DNA of 64,000 nucleotides from the NCBI RefSeq assembly GCF_900128975.1, contig NZ_FQVC01000017.1, positions 19,060-83,059 on the forward strand. The letters run 5' to 3'. The notes under the pieces were generated by a model. That model saw only the letters and a program-made list of their open reading frames with translations, made no database searches and had not been told where the DNA came from. This DNA is from Devosia limi DSM 17137. GTDB taxonomy: Bacteria; Pseudomonadota; Alphaproteobacteria; Rhizobiales; Devosiaceae. The position numbers and the translations under genes were made by a program. This document shows positions 45,098-53,936 of the stretch, one piece after another (position 1 is the first letter of the stretch; each line of letters opens with the position of its first letter).

Positions 45098-46360
45098 TTG
45101 AGCGTACGATCGACAACCCTCGACAACGGCATGGTGGTGCTGACCGACGACATGCCGCATCTGGAGAGCGCTTCGCTCGGGGTGTGGGTCAAGGCCGGCG
45201 CCCGCTCCGAACGTCGGGCCGAGCATGGCGTGTCGCATCTGCTCGAGCACATGGCCTTCAAAGGCACCAAGTCCCGTACAGCGCTGCAGATTGCCGAAGC
45301 AATCGAGAATGTCGGTGGTGATCTCAATGCCGCGACCTCGATCGAGCATACGGGCTATTTTGCCCGGGTGCTGAAGGACGATGTGGTCCTGGCGGCGGAC
45401 ATCCTGGCCGACATCCTGCAGAATTCGCAATTTGACGAGAATGAACTGGAGCGCGAGCAACAGGTCATTGTCCAGGAGATTGGCGCGGCGCGCGACAATC
45501 CCGATGATCATGTGTTCGACCTGTTCCAGGCGGCTGCATTTCCCGAGCAGCCCATCGGGCGCACCATTCTGGGGACCGTGGATTCGGTGCGCGATTTCAG
45601 CGCCGACACCATCCGCAAATACATGAACCGCAATTATGTGGGCGACCACATGGTGCTGGCCGCAGCCGGCAATATCGACCATGACGGGCTGGTCGAAGTC
45701 GCCCAGCAGCGTTTTGCCGAACTCAAGCCCAATGGCGCCCCGGCGCCGCAGCGGGCCGAGTACAGGGGCGGCGAAGAGCGGCTGGTCTCCGAGCACGAGC
45801 AGGCTCATATCGTCATCGGCTTTGAGGGCCGCGCCTATAATTCGGACGGGTTCTATGCCGCCCAGGTGCTGGCTTCGATCCTAGGCGGCGGCATGAGCTC
45901 GCGCCTGTTCCAGGAAGTGCGCGAAAAGCGCGGCCTCTGCTACTCCGTCTATTCGTTCCACTGGGCCTTTGCCGATAGCGGCGTGTTCGGTGTTGCCGCA
46001 GCGACGGGCGAGGACGAGGTGGGTGATCTGGTGCCGGTGGTGCTGGATGAACTCAAGCGCGCCACCGAGACCATTACCGACGAGGAAGTGATCCGGGTGC
46101 GTAACCAGATTCGCGCCGGGCTGCTGATGTCGCTGGAAAGCCCTTCGGCCCGCGCCGGCCAGTTGGCGCGCCAGCAGATTCTGTGGGGCCGGCCGATCCC
46201 GATGGCCGAGACAGTCGAGCGCATTGGCCGCATCACCGCCAAGCGCGTGCAGGAAGTGGCCGAGCAGATCTTCACCGCCGGCACCCCGACCTTGGCGGGA
46301 ATCGGACCGATCGGCAACCTGGTCGATGCCGGGGCCATCGGCGACATGCTCAAGCGCTAA
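45098..46360 (+). CDS. M16 zinc peptidase (mitochondrial processing peptidase-like)
   Basis: 420 aa. The inverted zinc motif HLLEHMAFKG (HxxEH) with the downstream glutamate region ELEREQQVIVQEIGA is intact, so it should be catalytic. The C-terminal half has the GGGMSSRLFQEVREKRGLCYSV signature. I take the TTG at 45098 since GGGAGGA lies five bases upstream; a GTG at 45080 would include that element. Located 53 bases after thrC. Confidence 0.92.
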   Translation: MSVRSTTLDNGMVVLTDDMPHLESASLGVWVKAGARSERRAEHGVSHLLEHMAFKGTKSRTALQIAEAIENVGGDLNAATSIEHTGYFARVLKDDVVLAADILADILQNSQFDENELEREQQVIVQEIGAARDNPDDHVFDLFQAAAFPEQPIGRTILGTVDSVRDFSADTIRKYMNRNYVGDHMVLAAAGNIDHDGLVEVAQQRFAELKPNGAPAPQRAEYRGGEERLVSEHEQAHIVIGFEGRAYNSDGFYAAQVLASILGGGMSSRLFQEVREKRGLCYSVYSFHWAFADSGVFGVAAATGEDEVGDLVPVVLDELKRATETITDEEVIRVRNQIRAGLLMSLESPSARAGQLARQQILWGRPIPMAETVERIGRITAKRVQEVAEQIFTAGTPTLAGIGPIGNLVDAGAIGDMLKR

Positions 46361-46376
46361 GACGGTTGATCTCACC

Positions 46377-46982
46377 ATGCTTTGGCCCTGGTCCAGTTCG
46401 TCGCCGGTGATCGCGCTGCGCGGTGAGGGGCTGTTGTTGCGACCGCCGCAGATGAGCGACTATGACGAGTGGTACGCCCTGCGAAAGGCCAGCCAGGCGT
46501 TTCTCAAGCCGTTCGAGCCGCGCTGGACCGAGGCTGACCTGGCCCGGCGCGTGTTCTCGGTCCGGGTCAAGCGGGCGCGACAAGAGGCAGAGGAGGGGAG
46601 CGACTATTCGTTCTTCGTTTTCGCGACGCGTGGGCGCCAGAATGTGTTGGTCGGGGGCATTACCCTGTCCAATGTGCGGCGGCGGGCCGCCCAGTTCGTC
46701 AACCTCGGCTACTGGATGGGACAAGACTTCGCCGGGCAGGGGCTGATGACTGAAGCTGTGGGCACGGTGTTGCCTTTCGTCTTCGACACGCTCGACCTGC
46801 ACCGCGTTCATGCGGCTTTCCTGCCCGGCAATACGCCATCGCGCCGGGTGCTGGAGAAGAATGGCTTTGTCGAAGAAGGCTTTGCCGAGAAGTACCTGCA
46901 GATCGACGGTCGCTGGGAGGACCATGTGCTGTTCGGGCTAACCAAGGAGCGCTACCAGGCGCATCGCTACGCCCGGCGCTGA
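46377..46982 (+). CDS. GNAT acetyltransferase, RimJ/RimL type
   Basis: 201 aa. LRGEGLLLRPPQMSDYDEWY at the N-terminus, GYWMGQDFAGQGLMTEAVG (acetyl-CoA loop) and HRVHAAFLPGNTPSRRVLEK are RimJ-like. Probably acetylates a protein N-terminus or small amine; substrate unknown. It starts 16 bases after the M16 peptidase gene. Confidence 0.9.
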   Translation: MLWPWSSSSPVIALRGEGLLLRPPQMSDYDEWYALRKASQAFLKPFEPRWTEADLARRVFSVRVKRARQEAEEGSDYSFFVFATRGRQNVLVGGITLSNVRRRAAQFVNLGYWMGQDFAGQGLMTEAVGTVLPFVFDTLDLHRVHAAFLPGNTPSRRVLEKNGFVEEGFAEKYLQIDGRWEDHVLFGLTKERYQAHRYARR

Positions 46983-47014
46983 TCTTTGCCCTCGACAAGC
47001 CGGGGCGGCGCAAA

Positions 47015-47024
47015 TTATCTATAA
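47015..47024. promoter_or_regulatory. BioR box upstream of bioR
   Basis: TTATCTATAA, the palindromic operator known for the alphaproteobacterial biotin repressor BioR. It ends three bases before the bioR ATG, overlapping the likely -10 region. Confidence 0.85.
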
Positions 47025-47027
47025 ATC

Positions 47028-47696
47028 ATGACCCAAGCCAAGGACGATACCATCGCCGTGCGGATCAGCAAGGTGTTGGCCGAGCGGATCATTGCTGGCG
47101 CGATCGAGCCCGGCGCGCGGCTGCGGCAGGATCATATAGCCAGTGAATTCGGCACCAGCCACGTGCCGGTGCGCGAAGCCTTTCGGCGGCTTGAAGCGCA
47201 GGGCCTGGCGATCAGTGAACCGCGCCGGGGTGTGCGGGTGGCGGCGTTCGATCTGGCCGAGGTCAAGGAAGTCGCCGAGATGCGCGCTTCGCTGGAAGTG
47301 CTGGCACTGCGCCATGCCGCGCCGCACCTGACCAAGGCGATACTCGACCTAGCCGAGGAGGCGACACGCGCCGGCGATAGATCCCGTGACGTGCATTCCT
47401 GGGAAGAGGCCAACCGCACCTTTCACCGCACCATCCTGGCGCCTTGCGGCATGCCGCGACTGCTGGCCACCATCGACGACCTGCATGCCGCCAGCGCTCG
47501 CTTCCTGTTCGCTGCCTGGCGTTCGGAGTGGGAGGCCCGCACGGACAAGGATCATCTGGCGATCCTTGTGGCGCTACGGCAGGGCAATATCGACGTGGCT
47601 CTGACCACGTTGGGTCGGCATGTGCAGTGGATTGGGCAAAAGCCCGTCCGCACTGCCGCCGGGACGACGCGCGAGGCATTTGCTATCGTCGGGTAG
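47028..47696 (+). CDS. bioR: GntR-family biotin regulator BioR
   Basis: 222 aa. N-terminal GntR winged HTH (LAERIIAGAIEPGARLRQDH, then SHVPVREAFRRLEAQGLA) and an FCD-type all-helical ligand domain. It is assigned as BioR because the same TTATCTATAA box stands before it and before bioY. There is no ribosome binding site: the BioR box fills the space before the ATG, so the mRNA may be leaderless or the true start lies downstream. Confidence 0.85.
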   Translation: MTQAKDDTIAVRISKVLAERIIAGAIEPGARLRQDHIASEFGTSHVPVREAFRRLEAQGLAISEPRRGVRVAAFDLAEVKEVAEMRASLEVLALRHAAPHLTKAILDLAEEATRAGDRSRDVHSWEEANRTFHRTILAPCGMPRLLATIDDLHAASARFLFAAWRSEWEARTDKDHLAILVALRQGNIDVALTTLGRHVQWIGQKPVRTAAGTTREAFAIVG

Positions 47697-47758
47697 AGGT
47701 GCGGCTCCGGGCTCCCCTACTTACCGGCGCTCTCCGCTATCCCCTGTTCAACCACGGG

Positions 47759-47837
47759 GTCATTCCCGCGCAGGCGGGAATCCATTCTTGCTTGGTCGGA
47801 TGAGCGGAGAGTGGATTCCCGCCTGCGCGGGAATGAC
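47759..47837. repeat. REPIN: two 26-bp inverted repeats
   Basis: Arms at 47759-47784 and 47812-47837 are exact reverse complements (26 bases), 27 bases apart. Each arm is itself a hairpin TTCCCGC-GCAG-GCGGGAA. A related single unit is at 52165-52190. Confidence 0.9.
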
Positions 47838-48001
47838 TCCGCGATGAGTTTGGTGCGGTCGGGGACGCGGATGGATCGATGGATCGTGGGGTGAGGCGTA
47901 TGGAGCGCACCCTGTCCCGAAGCCCAGACTGCGCAGGCCGCCGCCAATTGCTGCCATTGCCTCGGACACAAATTTTGAGTTTAATAGATGAGTCGTCAAA
48001 A

Positions 48002-48011
48002 TTATCTATAA
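48002..48011. promoter_or_regulatory. BioR box overlapping the bioY -10 region
   Basis: TTATCTATAA, identical to the box before bioR. It overlaps a TATAAT hexamer (48007-48012) and lies 13 bases before the bioY ATG, as expected for repression. Confidence 0.88.
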
Positions 48012-48024
48012 TGTGCATTAGGAT

Positions 48025-48594
48025 ATGTCCGTGACCCAACCGCTGTCTTCAACTCCATCATTCAGTCCCCTCCGTCTGCAGCGCCGTTCGCTGGTCCGGC
48101 AGGCCGGCGCGGTCGTTCTTGGCACGCTGTTCCTGGCGCTGTCGTCCTATGTCGAGGTGCCGATGGTGCCCGTGCCAATGACCATGCAGACCCTGGCGGT
48201 AACGCTGGTGGGGGCGCTTTATGGCTGGCGGCTGGGCGCGATCACGATTGCCGCCTGGCTGATCCAAGGTGCGATCGGTTTGCCGGTGCTGTCGGGTGGT
48301 GCGGCTGGTGCTCACCACTTTGTCGGTCCGACGGCTGGTTATCTGTTTGCCTTCCCCGTGGCCGGCGCATTGGTTGGCTGGCTGGCCGAGCGTGGCTGGA
48401 ACGGCAAGCGCGTGGTGCTGGCATTTGTGTCCATGCTGGCGGGTAATCTGGTCTGTCTCGCGGTCGGTGGCGCCTGGCTGGCAATCATGATCGGCGCCGA
48501 GGCGGCGTTCATGAGCGGCGTGGCGCCGTTTCTGGTTGGCGCGGTATTGAAATCGGCTCTCGGTGCCGCCGCACTCAAGGCGCTGGCGCGTTGA
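48025..48594 (+). CDS. bioY: Biotin transporter BioY (ECF S component)
   Basis: 189 aa with six hydrophobic segments. VPVPMTMQTLAVTLVGALYG and GLPVLSGGAAGAHHFVGPTAGYLF are the diagnostic BioY motifs. No bioM or bioN gene is in the window, so it may work alone or with distant energising subunits. Controlled by BioR through the box upstream. It overlaps the DUF1284 gene by four bases. Confidence 0.95.
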   Translation: MSVTQPLSSTPSFSPLRLQRRSLVRQAGAVVLGTLFLALSSYVEVPMVPVPMTMQTLAVTLVGALYGWRLGAITIAAWLIQGAIGLPVLSGGAAGAHHFVGPTAGYLFAFPVAGALVGWLAERGWNGKRVVLAFVSMLAGNLVCLAVGGAWLAIMIGAEAAFMSGVAPFLVGAVLKSALGAAALKALAR

Positions 48595-49031
48595 CCCTGC
48601 GCCTGCGCGCTCACCATTTGCTCTGCATGCTGACCTATGTCGGCAAGGGCTACACGCCAGCCTTCACAGCCAATTACGACGTGATGATCCGGCGGCTCAA
48701 TGGTGGCGAGGATATCCTTTTGGTGGATGGCCCCGATGATATCTGCGCGCCCCTGCTTGTCGAGGCCGATCCCCATTGCTGGCGCGATAGCGTCATCGAG
48801 CGGGATCGGCATGCGCTCCAAGCTTTGACCCAACTGCTGGCGCGGCCCCTCCGCGCCGGCACCTGCATTGTGCTGGATAGCCATCACCTTGCGATCATGC
48901 GCGCCGCTTTTGCGAGCGGCGAGACCCGCACGGCCTGTGGCGGCTGCGAATGGGCCGGGCTTTGCACAACTATTGCCGGCAACGACTTTGGCGGTGCCCG
49001 GCTGCAGATCGCCACGGCCGACGGGCCCTAG
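48591..49031 (+). CDS. DUF1284 protein, probable metal or Fe-S binding
   Basis: 146 aa. Begins RLRAHHLLCMLTYVGKGYTPAF, typical of DUF1284. Cysteines lie in HHLLCML, DDICAP, PHCWRD and CGGCEWAGLC, a pattern suggesting an Fe-S cluster or zinc site. TTG start overlapping the bioY stop, so it is translated with bioY and falls under BioR. Function unknown. Confidence 0.82.
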   Translation: MTLRLRAHHLLCMLTYVGKGYTPAFTANYDVMIRRLNGGEDILLVDGPDDICAPLLVEADPHCWRDSVIERDRHALQALTQLLARPLRAGTCIVLDSHHLAIMRAAFASGETRTACGGCEWAGLCTTIAGNDFGGARLQIATADGP

Positions 49032-49136
49032 ACTACGCAGTGTTGCTAATGGGCAACAGTGCGTGGTGCTTGTGGCATGCCCCAATCCCCGCTACCAAAG
49101 AGCGCTCCCGCCAAGAGGATGCTGCGTCGGTCACTG

Positions 49137-49194
49137 CCTGAATTCAGGAATTGTGCCGACTACTGCCATATTGAAGCCTACCGCAGGATATAAT
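49137..49194 (+). promoter_or_regulatory. 12-bp palindrome and TATAAT element before the EAL gene
   Basis: CCTGAATTCAGG (49137-49148) is a perfect palindrome. TATAAT (49189-49194) lies eight bases before the ATG at 49203; if used as -10 box, transcription would begin about at the start codon. No good -35 is seen. Confidence 0.35.
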
Positions 49195-49202
49195 CGCCCC
49201 TG

Positions 49203-52082
49203 ATGCGTCATCTCTATGCACTTGCGATGTGTTTTGCGCTCGCCCTCGCGGCCGTTGCACCCGCCCCAGCCTTTGAAGTCATTTCGGTCCCCGAAGACGT
49301 CAACGCGGTCAATTTATCCGACGTGATCGAAATCACGCCCGGAGCAAAAGGCAGCGTTCAGCTTTCCACCGCACCGGGCGAAGACGGCATCATCCGCCGG
49401 ATCGAAGTGCTGGCCTCCGAGGCCGGCACAGCTCCCAGCTGGGCCCTGTTTGCGTTGCGCAACGAGAGCGACCAGCAGATCGAGCGCCTTCTGGTGGCGC
49501 CGTTCTTCCGCTTGCCGGGCTCGGGGGTGTTCAACCCCGATCTGGGCAATGACCGCATCAAGGCGCTGACGCCCAGCGCCGGCATCCGCCCGGTACGCCT
49601 CGCCGACAGCGAGGCCGACGTCTTTGAGGTGACCCTCGATCCCGGCGCCACGGTGACCTTCGTCGCCGAACTGGTTTCCGACCAGCTGCCCGAGCTGTAC
49701 CTGTGGCAGCCCAATGCCTATCGCGACTATGTGAACTCGTTCACACTGTTCCGCGGCGTGGTGCTGGGCGTGGCTTCGCTGGCGGCCGTGTTCCTGACCA
49801 TCATGTTCGTGGTCAAGGGCAGGGGCGTGTTCCCGGCAACGGCGGCCTTTGCCTGGGCGGTGCTGATTTACCTGCTGATCGATTTCGGCGTGATGGGGCG
49901 CCTGCTGGGTATTTCCAGTGGCGGCATGCAGCCGCTGCGGGCCGCGGCGGAGGCGGGCATTGCCACGACCCTAGCGGGCTTCCTGTTTATCTATCTCAAC
50001 CTGCATCGATGGCATCTGCGCTTCATTCATCTGGCGCTGGGACTCGCCGTGCTGTTCCTGGCGCTGTTTGCCTTTGCCTTCTTCCAGCCCGCCATTGCTG
50101 CCACCATTGCGCGCATGGTGCTGGCGCTTTTGGGCATTTCCGGCTTCTTCCTGATCCTGTTGCTGGCGCTGCGTGGCTATGACCGTGCGGTGCTGCTGGT
50201 GCCGACCTGGATCATCATCATCGCCTGGCTGTTCTATTCCTGGCTGGTGGTGACGGGGCAGGTGTCCAATGACGTGGCGCAGCCGGCCGTCGCTGGTGGC
50301 CTGGTGCTGGCGGTGATGCTGTTGGGCTTTACGGCGGTGCAGCACGCCTTCTCCGAGGGGCAGGTCTCCATCGGCACCTTGAGCGAAGTCGAGCGCCGGG
50401 CCCTGGCGCTGACCGGCTCGGGTGATTTTGTCTTCGACTGGAATATCGAGCGTGACCGCGTTTCGGTCAGCGACGAGCTGGCGACGCGGCTGGGCGAGAA
50501 GCGCGGTGCATTGCGCGGCGCCATCAAGCGCTGGCTTGATCGCGTGCATCCTGATGACCGCGACCGTTTCCGCACGGCGTTTGATACGCTGGTGGAGCTG
50601 CGTCGGGGCAAGGTGTCTTCGGACATGCGCATTGCCAGCCATGACGGTAGCTATCGCAGCTTCCGCATGCGGGTGAAGCCGGTGCTGGGTGGCGATGGTC
50701 AGGTCAACCGCATCGTTGGCACGCTGCAGGACGTTACCGAAGACCGCGCGGCCCGCGAACGCCTGCTGCATGACGCGGTGCATGACAGCCTGACCGGCCT
50801 GCCCAATCGGCAGCTGTTCCTCGACCGGCTTGAGCGCGCTTTGGTGCGCGCCCGCACGCCGGGCGGCACCAAGCCGGCCGTGTTCCTGATCGATATCGAC
50901 CGCTTCATGGAGCTCGAAGAGCGCATTGGTCACTCGGCTGCTGACTCGGTGCTGCTGGCGGTGTCGCGCCGCATTGCCCGCATCATGCGCCCGCTCGATA
51001 CCGTGGCGCGCATCACCGGCGATCAGTTCGCCGTGATCCTGGCGTCCGAACAGGCGGCCGGCAAGATCGCCGAAACTGCCGAGCAGATTCGCAAGGCGCT
51101 CAAGGCGCCGTTCAATTTCGGCGACCGCGACCTGACCCTGTCGGCCTCGATTGGCGTCACCATCTATGACAGCAACCCGGCCAGCGCCGCCGATGTGCTG
51201 CGCGATGCCGAACTGGCCATGTATTATGCCAAGCGCCTGGGCGGCGACCGTATCGAAGCCTATCGCGCTTCGGCCCGCTCGATCTCCGCCTATAACCGCG
51301 CCAGCGAGGAAGATCTCGAACGCGGCATGAAGCAGGGCGAGCTGCATGTGCAGTTCCAGCCGGTGACCGATATCCAGACCGGCCTGATTACCGGGGCCGA
51401 AGCGCTGATGCGCTGGAACCACCCGACCCGCGGCGTGGTCAATCCCGATGAATTCGTGCCGCTGGCCGAGCGCTCCGGACAGATCGAGAAGCTGGGCCGT
51501 CTGGCATTTGAACAGGCCGCCGCACAGGCCCGCGACTGGATGACGACGCTGCCATTGCCCGAGGATTTCTTCATCTCGGTCAACTTGTCGCCCACCCAGC
51601 TGGCGACGGAAACGCTGCTCAACGATATGCGCGTGCTGGTCAGCCAGCACAAGGACCTGGCCAAGCACCTCAAGCTTGAAATCACCGAGAGCCAGGTGAT
51701 GACCAATCCCGAGCATTCCGCCTATATGCTGGAAGCGCTGCGCAGTCTTGGCCTGGGGCTGGCACTCGACGATTTCGGGACGGGGCACTCGTCACTGAGC
51801 TACCTGCACCGGTTCCCGTTCGACACGATCAAGATCCCGGCGGCCTTCGTGAAGATTTCCGATGCCAATGGCATGTCCCACACCCAGGCGCCGATCATCA
51901 AGGCCGTGGTGGCGCTGGCTGCCGATCTCGACCTGATGGTGATTGCCGAGGGCGTCGAGACCCTCGACGAGATTGAACGCCTGCGTCAGCTCAATTGCCG
52001 TTATGCGCAGGGCTTTGCCTTTGGCGCGGCGATGACGGGGCCGGAACTGCACAAGAAGCTGACGGCGCAGCTGGTTCGGTAA
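49203..52082 (+). CDS. Membrane c-di-GMP phosphodiesterase: 7TM-PAS-GGDEF(degenerate)-EAL
   Basis: 959 aa. A signal peptide (residues 1-23) and periplasmic domain (about 24-178) precede seven membrane helices (about 179-395), as in 7TMR-DISM sensors. A PAS domain follows (about 405-530), then a GGDEF domain whose signature is degraded to RITGDQF, so cyclase activity is unlikely. The EAL domain keeps its metal and catalytic residues: GAEALMRWNHP, SVNLSPTQL, LEITESQVM, DDFGTGHSSLSYL, AEGVET and AQGFAFG. Expected to hydrolyse c-di-GMP in response to an envelope signal. The ATG has no ribosome binding site. Confidence 0.92.
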   Translation: MRHLYALAMCFALALAAVAPAPAFEVISVPEDVNAVNLSDVIEITPGAKGSVQLSTAPGEDGIIRRIEVLASEAGTAPSWALFALRNESDQQIERLLVAPFFRLPGSGVFNPDLGNDRIKALTPSAGIRPVRLADSEADVFEVTLDPGATVTFVAELVSDQLPELYLWQPNAYRDYVNSFTLFRGVVLGVASLAAVFLTIMFVVKGRGVFPATAAFAWAVLIYLLIDFGVMGRLLGISSGGMQPLRAAAEAGIATTLAGFLFIYLNLHRWHLRFIHLALGLAVLFLALFAFAFFQPAIAATIARMVLALLGISGFFLILLLALRGYDRAVLLVPTWIIIIAWLFYSWLVVTGQVSNDVAQPAVAGGLVLAVMLLGFTAVQHAFSEGQVSIGTLSEVERRALALTGSGDFVFDWNIERDRVSVSDELATRLGEKRGALRGAIKRWLDRVHPDDRDRFRTAFDTLVELRRGKVSSDMRIASHDGSYRSFRMRVKPVLGGDGQVNRIVGTLQDVTEDRAARERLLHDAVHDSLTGLPNRQLFLDRLERALVRARTPGGTKPAVFLIDIDRFMELEERIGHSAADSVLLAVSRRIARIMRPLDTVARITGDQFAVILASEQAAGKIAETAEQIRKALKAPFNFGDRDLTLSASIGVTIYDSNPASAADVLRDAELAMYYAKRLGGDRIEAYRASARSISAYNRASEEDLERGMKQGELHVQFQPVTDIQTGLITGAEALMRWNHPTRGVVNPDEFVPLAERSGQIEKLGRLAFEQAAAQARDWMTTLPLPEDFFISVNLSPTQLATETLLNDMRVLVSQHKDLAKHLKLEITESQVMTNPEHSAYMLEALRSLGLGLALDDFGTGHSSLSYLHRFPFDTIKIPAAFVKISDANGMSHTQAPIIKAVVALAADLDLMVIAEGVETLDEIERLRQLNCRYAQGFAFGAAMTGPELHKKLTAQLVR

Positions 52083-52164
52083 GCTGGCGTTGCTCTTCGC
52101 CCACGGCTTGATCCGTGGACGGCTCCGCTATTTCCAGATCAAACTAGGCCACCCCACCCACCAG

Positions 52165-52190
52165 GTCATTCCCGCGCAGGCGGGAATGAC
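52165..52190. repeat. Single REP hairpin
   Basis: Perfect eleven-pair stem GTCATTCCCGC/GCGGGAATGAC with GCAG loop, same family as the REPIN at 47759. It lies between the convergent EAL gene and yqgE. Confidence 0.85.
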
Positions 52191-52256
52191 GCCGTGGTTG
52201 TGGAGCGCATGGAGGAGACGGGGGAGAGCAGTTCTAGGGTGGGACGCGAGCCCCCC

Positions 52257-52832
52257 CTACGCCCGGCCGGCTTCGGGGCTGAGGCTGGCGCGGGTGATGT
52301 GCAATTCGCCAAGCGCCGCGTCGTAGCGCTCCTGGACGGGAGTTTCGAACAGCAGCCGATACGAGAATGGTACGGTCAGCCAGCCGTTTTCGGCGAGCTC
52401 GACCTCAAGTTGCCCCGGACCCCAGTTGCAGCAGCCAAGGGCGAAGAAGGTTGCCTTGGGGGCAGGGCCGAAGGCCATGGCCTTGAGCACTTCCAGGGTC
52501 GCAGTCAGCGAGATTTCATTGGCCACCGGATAGGTGTTGCCGCTCTCGAAATCACGCGAATGCAGCACGAAGCCTCGCCCGCGCTCCATGGGGCCGCCGC
52601 GCATCACCACCCGGTCGCGAATGCTGTCTGGCAGGCGGATGACGGCGTCTGGGTCGCCAAGATCAAGCTCATCGAGAATATCGGCAAAGCGCATGTTCTC
52701 GATCTCGTCATTGACCACCAGTCCCATGGCGCCCTCATCGCTATGGCCAATAAGGAAGATGACGCTCTGCATAAAGCGTTCATCGGCCATGTCGGGCATG
52801 GCCACCAGGAATTGTCCTTCGAGCGATATCAT
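52257..52832 (-). CDS. yqgE: YqgE/AlgH family protein
   Basis: 191 aa. GQFLVAMPDMADERFMQSVIFLIGHSDEGAMG is split over its first 35 residues, and MRGGPMERGRGFVLHS follows; both are family signatures. Role is poorly defined (DUF179). It is divergent from the DsbD-alpha-like gene. Confidence 0.93.
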   Translation of the reverse strand: MISLEGQFLVAMPDMADERFMQSVIFLIGHSDEGAMGLVVNDEIENMRFADILDELDLGDPDAVIRLPDSIRDRVVMRGGPMERGRGFVLHSRDFESGNTYPVANEISLTATLEVLKAMAFGPAPKATFFALGCCNWGPGQLEVELAENGWLTVPFSYRLLFETPVQERYDAALGELHITRASLSPEAGRA

Positions 52833-52960
52833 GGGCTTATGATATGCGCTGGGGCGGGCTGTGCCAAGCGCGCCAAGATCACGCAGGCGTTGTGCGACTT
52901 CACGAAGCCATGATGGGCCGTCAGCTATTCCTTCATGGGTTCGTGCGCTATTGGCATGCC

Positions 52961-53773
52961 ATGCGAAATCTCATTGTCTTCTCCCTCCTGTGTGCATTAG
53001 TCGCTGCGCCCGTCGCGGCCGGCGAAACTCCATGGCAGGAGGTGGCCCCCGGGGTCACCATGCGGCTGCTCAGTTCCGGGGTCGTCAAGGCGGATGGCAC
53101 CAGCCTGATCGGGCTCGAGGTCAATATGCCCGCCGATACCAAGACCTATTGGCGGGTGCCGGGCGATACGGGCATTCCCACCGAGCTCAGCTTCACCGGC
53201 TCCACCGGCGTCGGCGGTCACCAGATCCTGTGGCCCTATCCCATGCGCGATGAAACCGAAGACTATCTCGACTATGTCTATTACGGGCCGACGCTGTTGC
53301 CGATCGAGCTGCGCGTCGATGACGCCGCCGCCCGGATCGAGGTTTCGGTGGTGATGGGTGTATGTTCGGATATCTGCATTCCTGCGCAGGCCGAGTTTTC
53401 CATGCCGGTCGCCGAGGGTGGCAAGGACATGCCAAACGCGCTGCGCATCAAGCAGGCCGCGGCCTTGGCGCCGATTCAGTGGGAGGGCGAGGAACCGCCA
53501 ATCGGCGACGTCGAGTTCCGCCCCCACGACAATGCCCTGGCAGTTTGGGTCGCTGACCCCGGCATTGATCCGGCATCGCTGATCGCGGCGATGGCGGATG
53601 GCGATCTGGCTTTTGGCACGCCGCAAAAAAGCCCGGAACCAAACCTAGTGCTGATCCCGCTTCTCGGCAAAGTCGCGGATGGCGAACTGGACAGCAGGCC
53701 GGTTCAGCTGACATTCATTACCGATATGGGAGCATTCGAAATTACGCGTACCCTGGGTGGAGAGCAGGATTGA
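52961..53773 (+). CDS. Exported DsbD alpha-domain-like protein
   Basis: 270 aa. A signal peptide MRNLIVFSLLCALVAAPVAA is followed by a DsbD N-terminal-like domain with QILWPYPMRDE and the redox pair region MGVCSDICIPAQAEF. The membrane and thioredoxin parts of DsbD are missing here, so its electron donor must be encoded elsewhere. The start at 52961 places the signal peptide at the N-terminus; the frame continues upstream toward yqgE. By family it would pass electrons to periplasmic or cytochrome-maturation proteins. Confidence 0.8.
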   Translation: MRNLIVFSLLCALVAAPVAAGETPWQEVAPGVTMRLLSSGVVKADGTSLIGLEVNMPADTKTYWRVPGDTGIPTELSFTGSTGVGGHQILWPYPMRDETEDYLDYVYYGPTLLPIELRVDDAAARIEVSVVMGVCSDICIPAQAEFSMPVAEGGKDMPNALRIKQAAALAPIQWEGEEPPIGDVEFRPHDNALAVWVADPGIDPASLIAAMADGDLAFGTPQKSPEPNLVLIPLLGKVADGELDSRPVQLTFITDMGAFEITRTLGGEQD

Positions 53774-53936
53774 TCTGGCGGGGCGAATTGACGCCAAATG
53801 ACTGCCGGGTCGAGAAAATAGACTGCGCGGGAGCTGGGCGCCATGCCTTGCATGTAGGCGAAAAGCCGCATATCCCGATGGGCAGAGAAATTTCTGGGGC
53901 AATCATTGCCCCGTCATTATTGGGGCATTTCTACAT

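Larger units (their letters stand above)
47697..48024. other. Gap between bioR and bioY with a REPIN
   Basis: 328 bases without a gene. Besides the REPIN and the BioR box it contains a half-like element TTAATAGATG about 20 bases upstream of the box. Nothing else stands out. Confidence 0.7.

Noticed and set aside
47759..47837. The inverted repeat pair as a CRISPR or transposon end
   Set aside because: There are only two units in inverted orientation with a 27-base spacer and no cas or transposase gene; it fits a REPIN.
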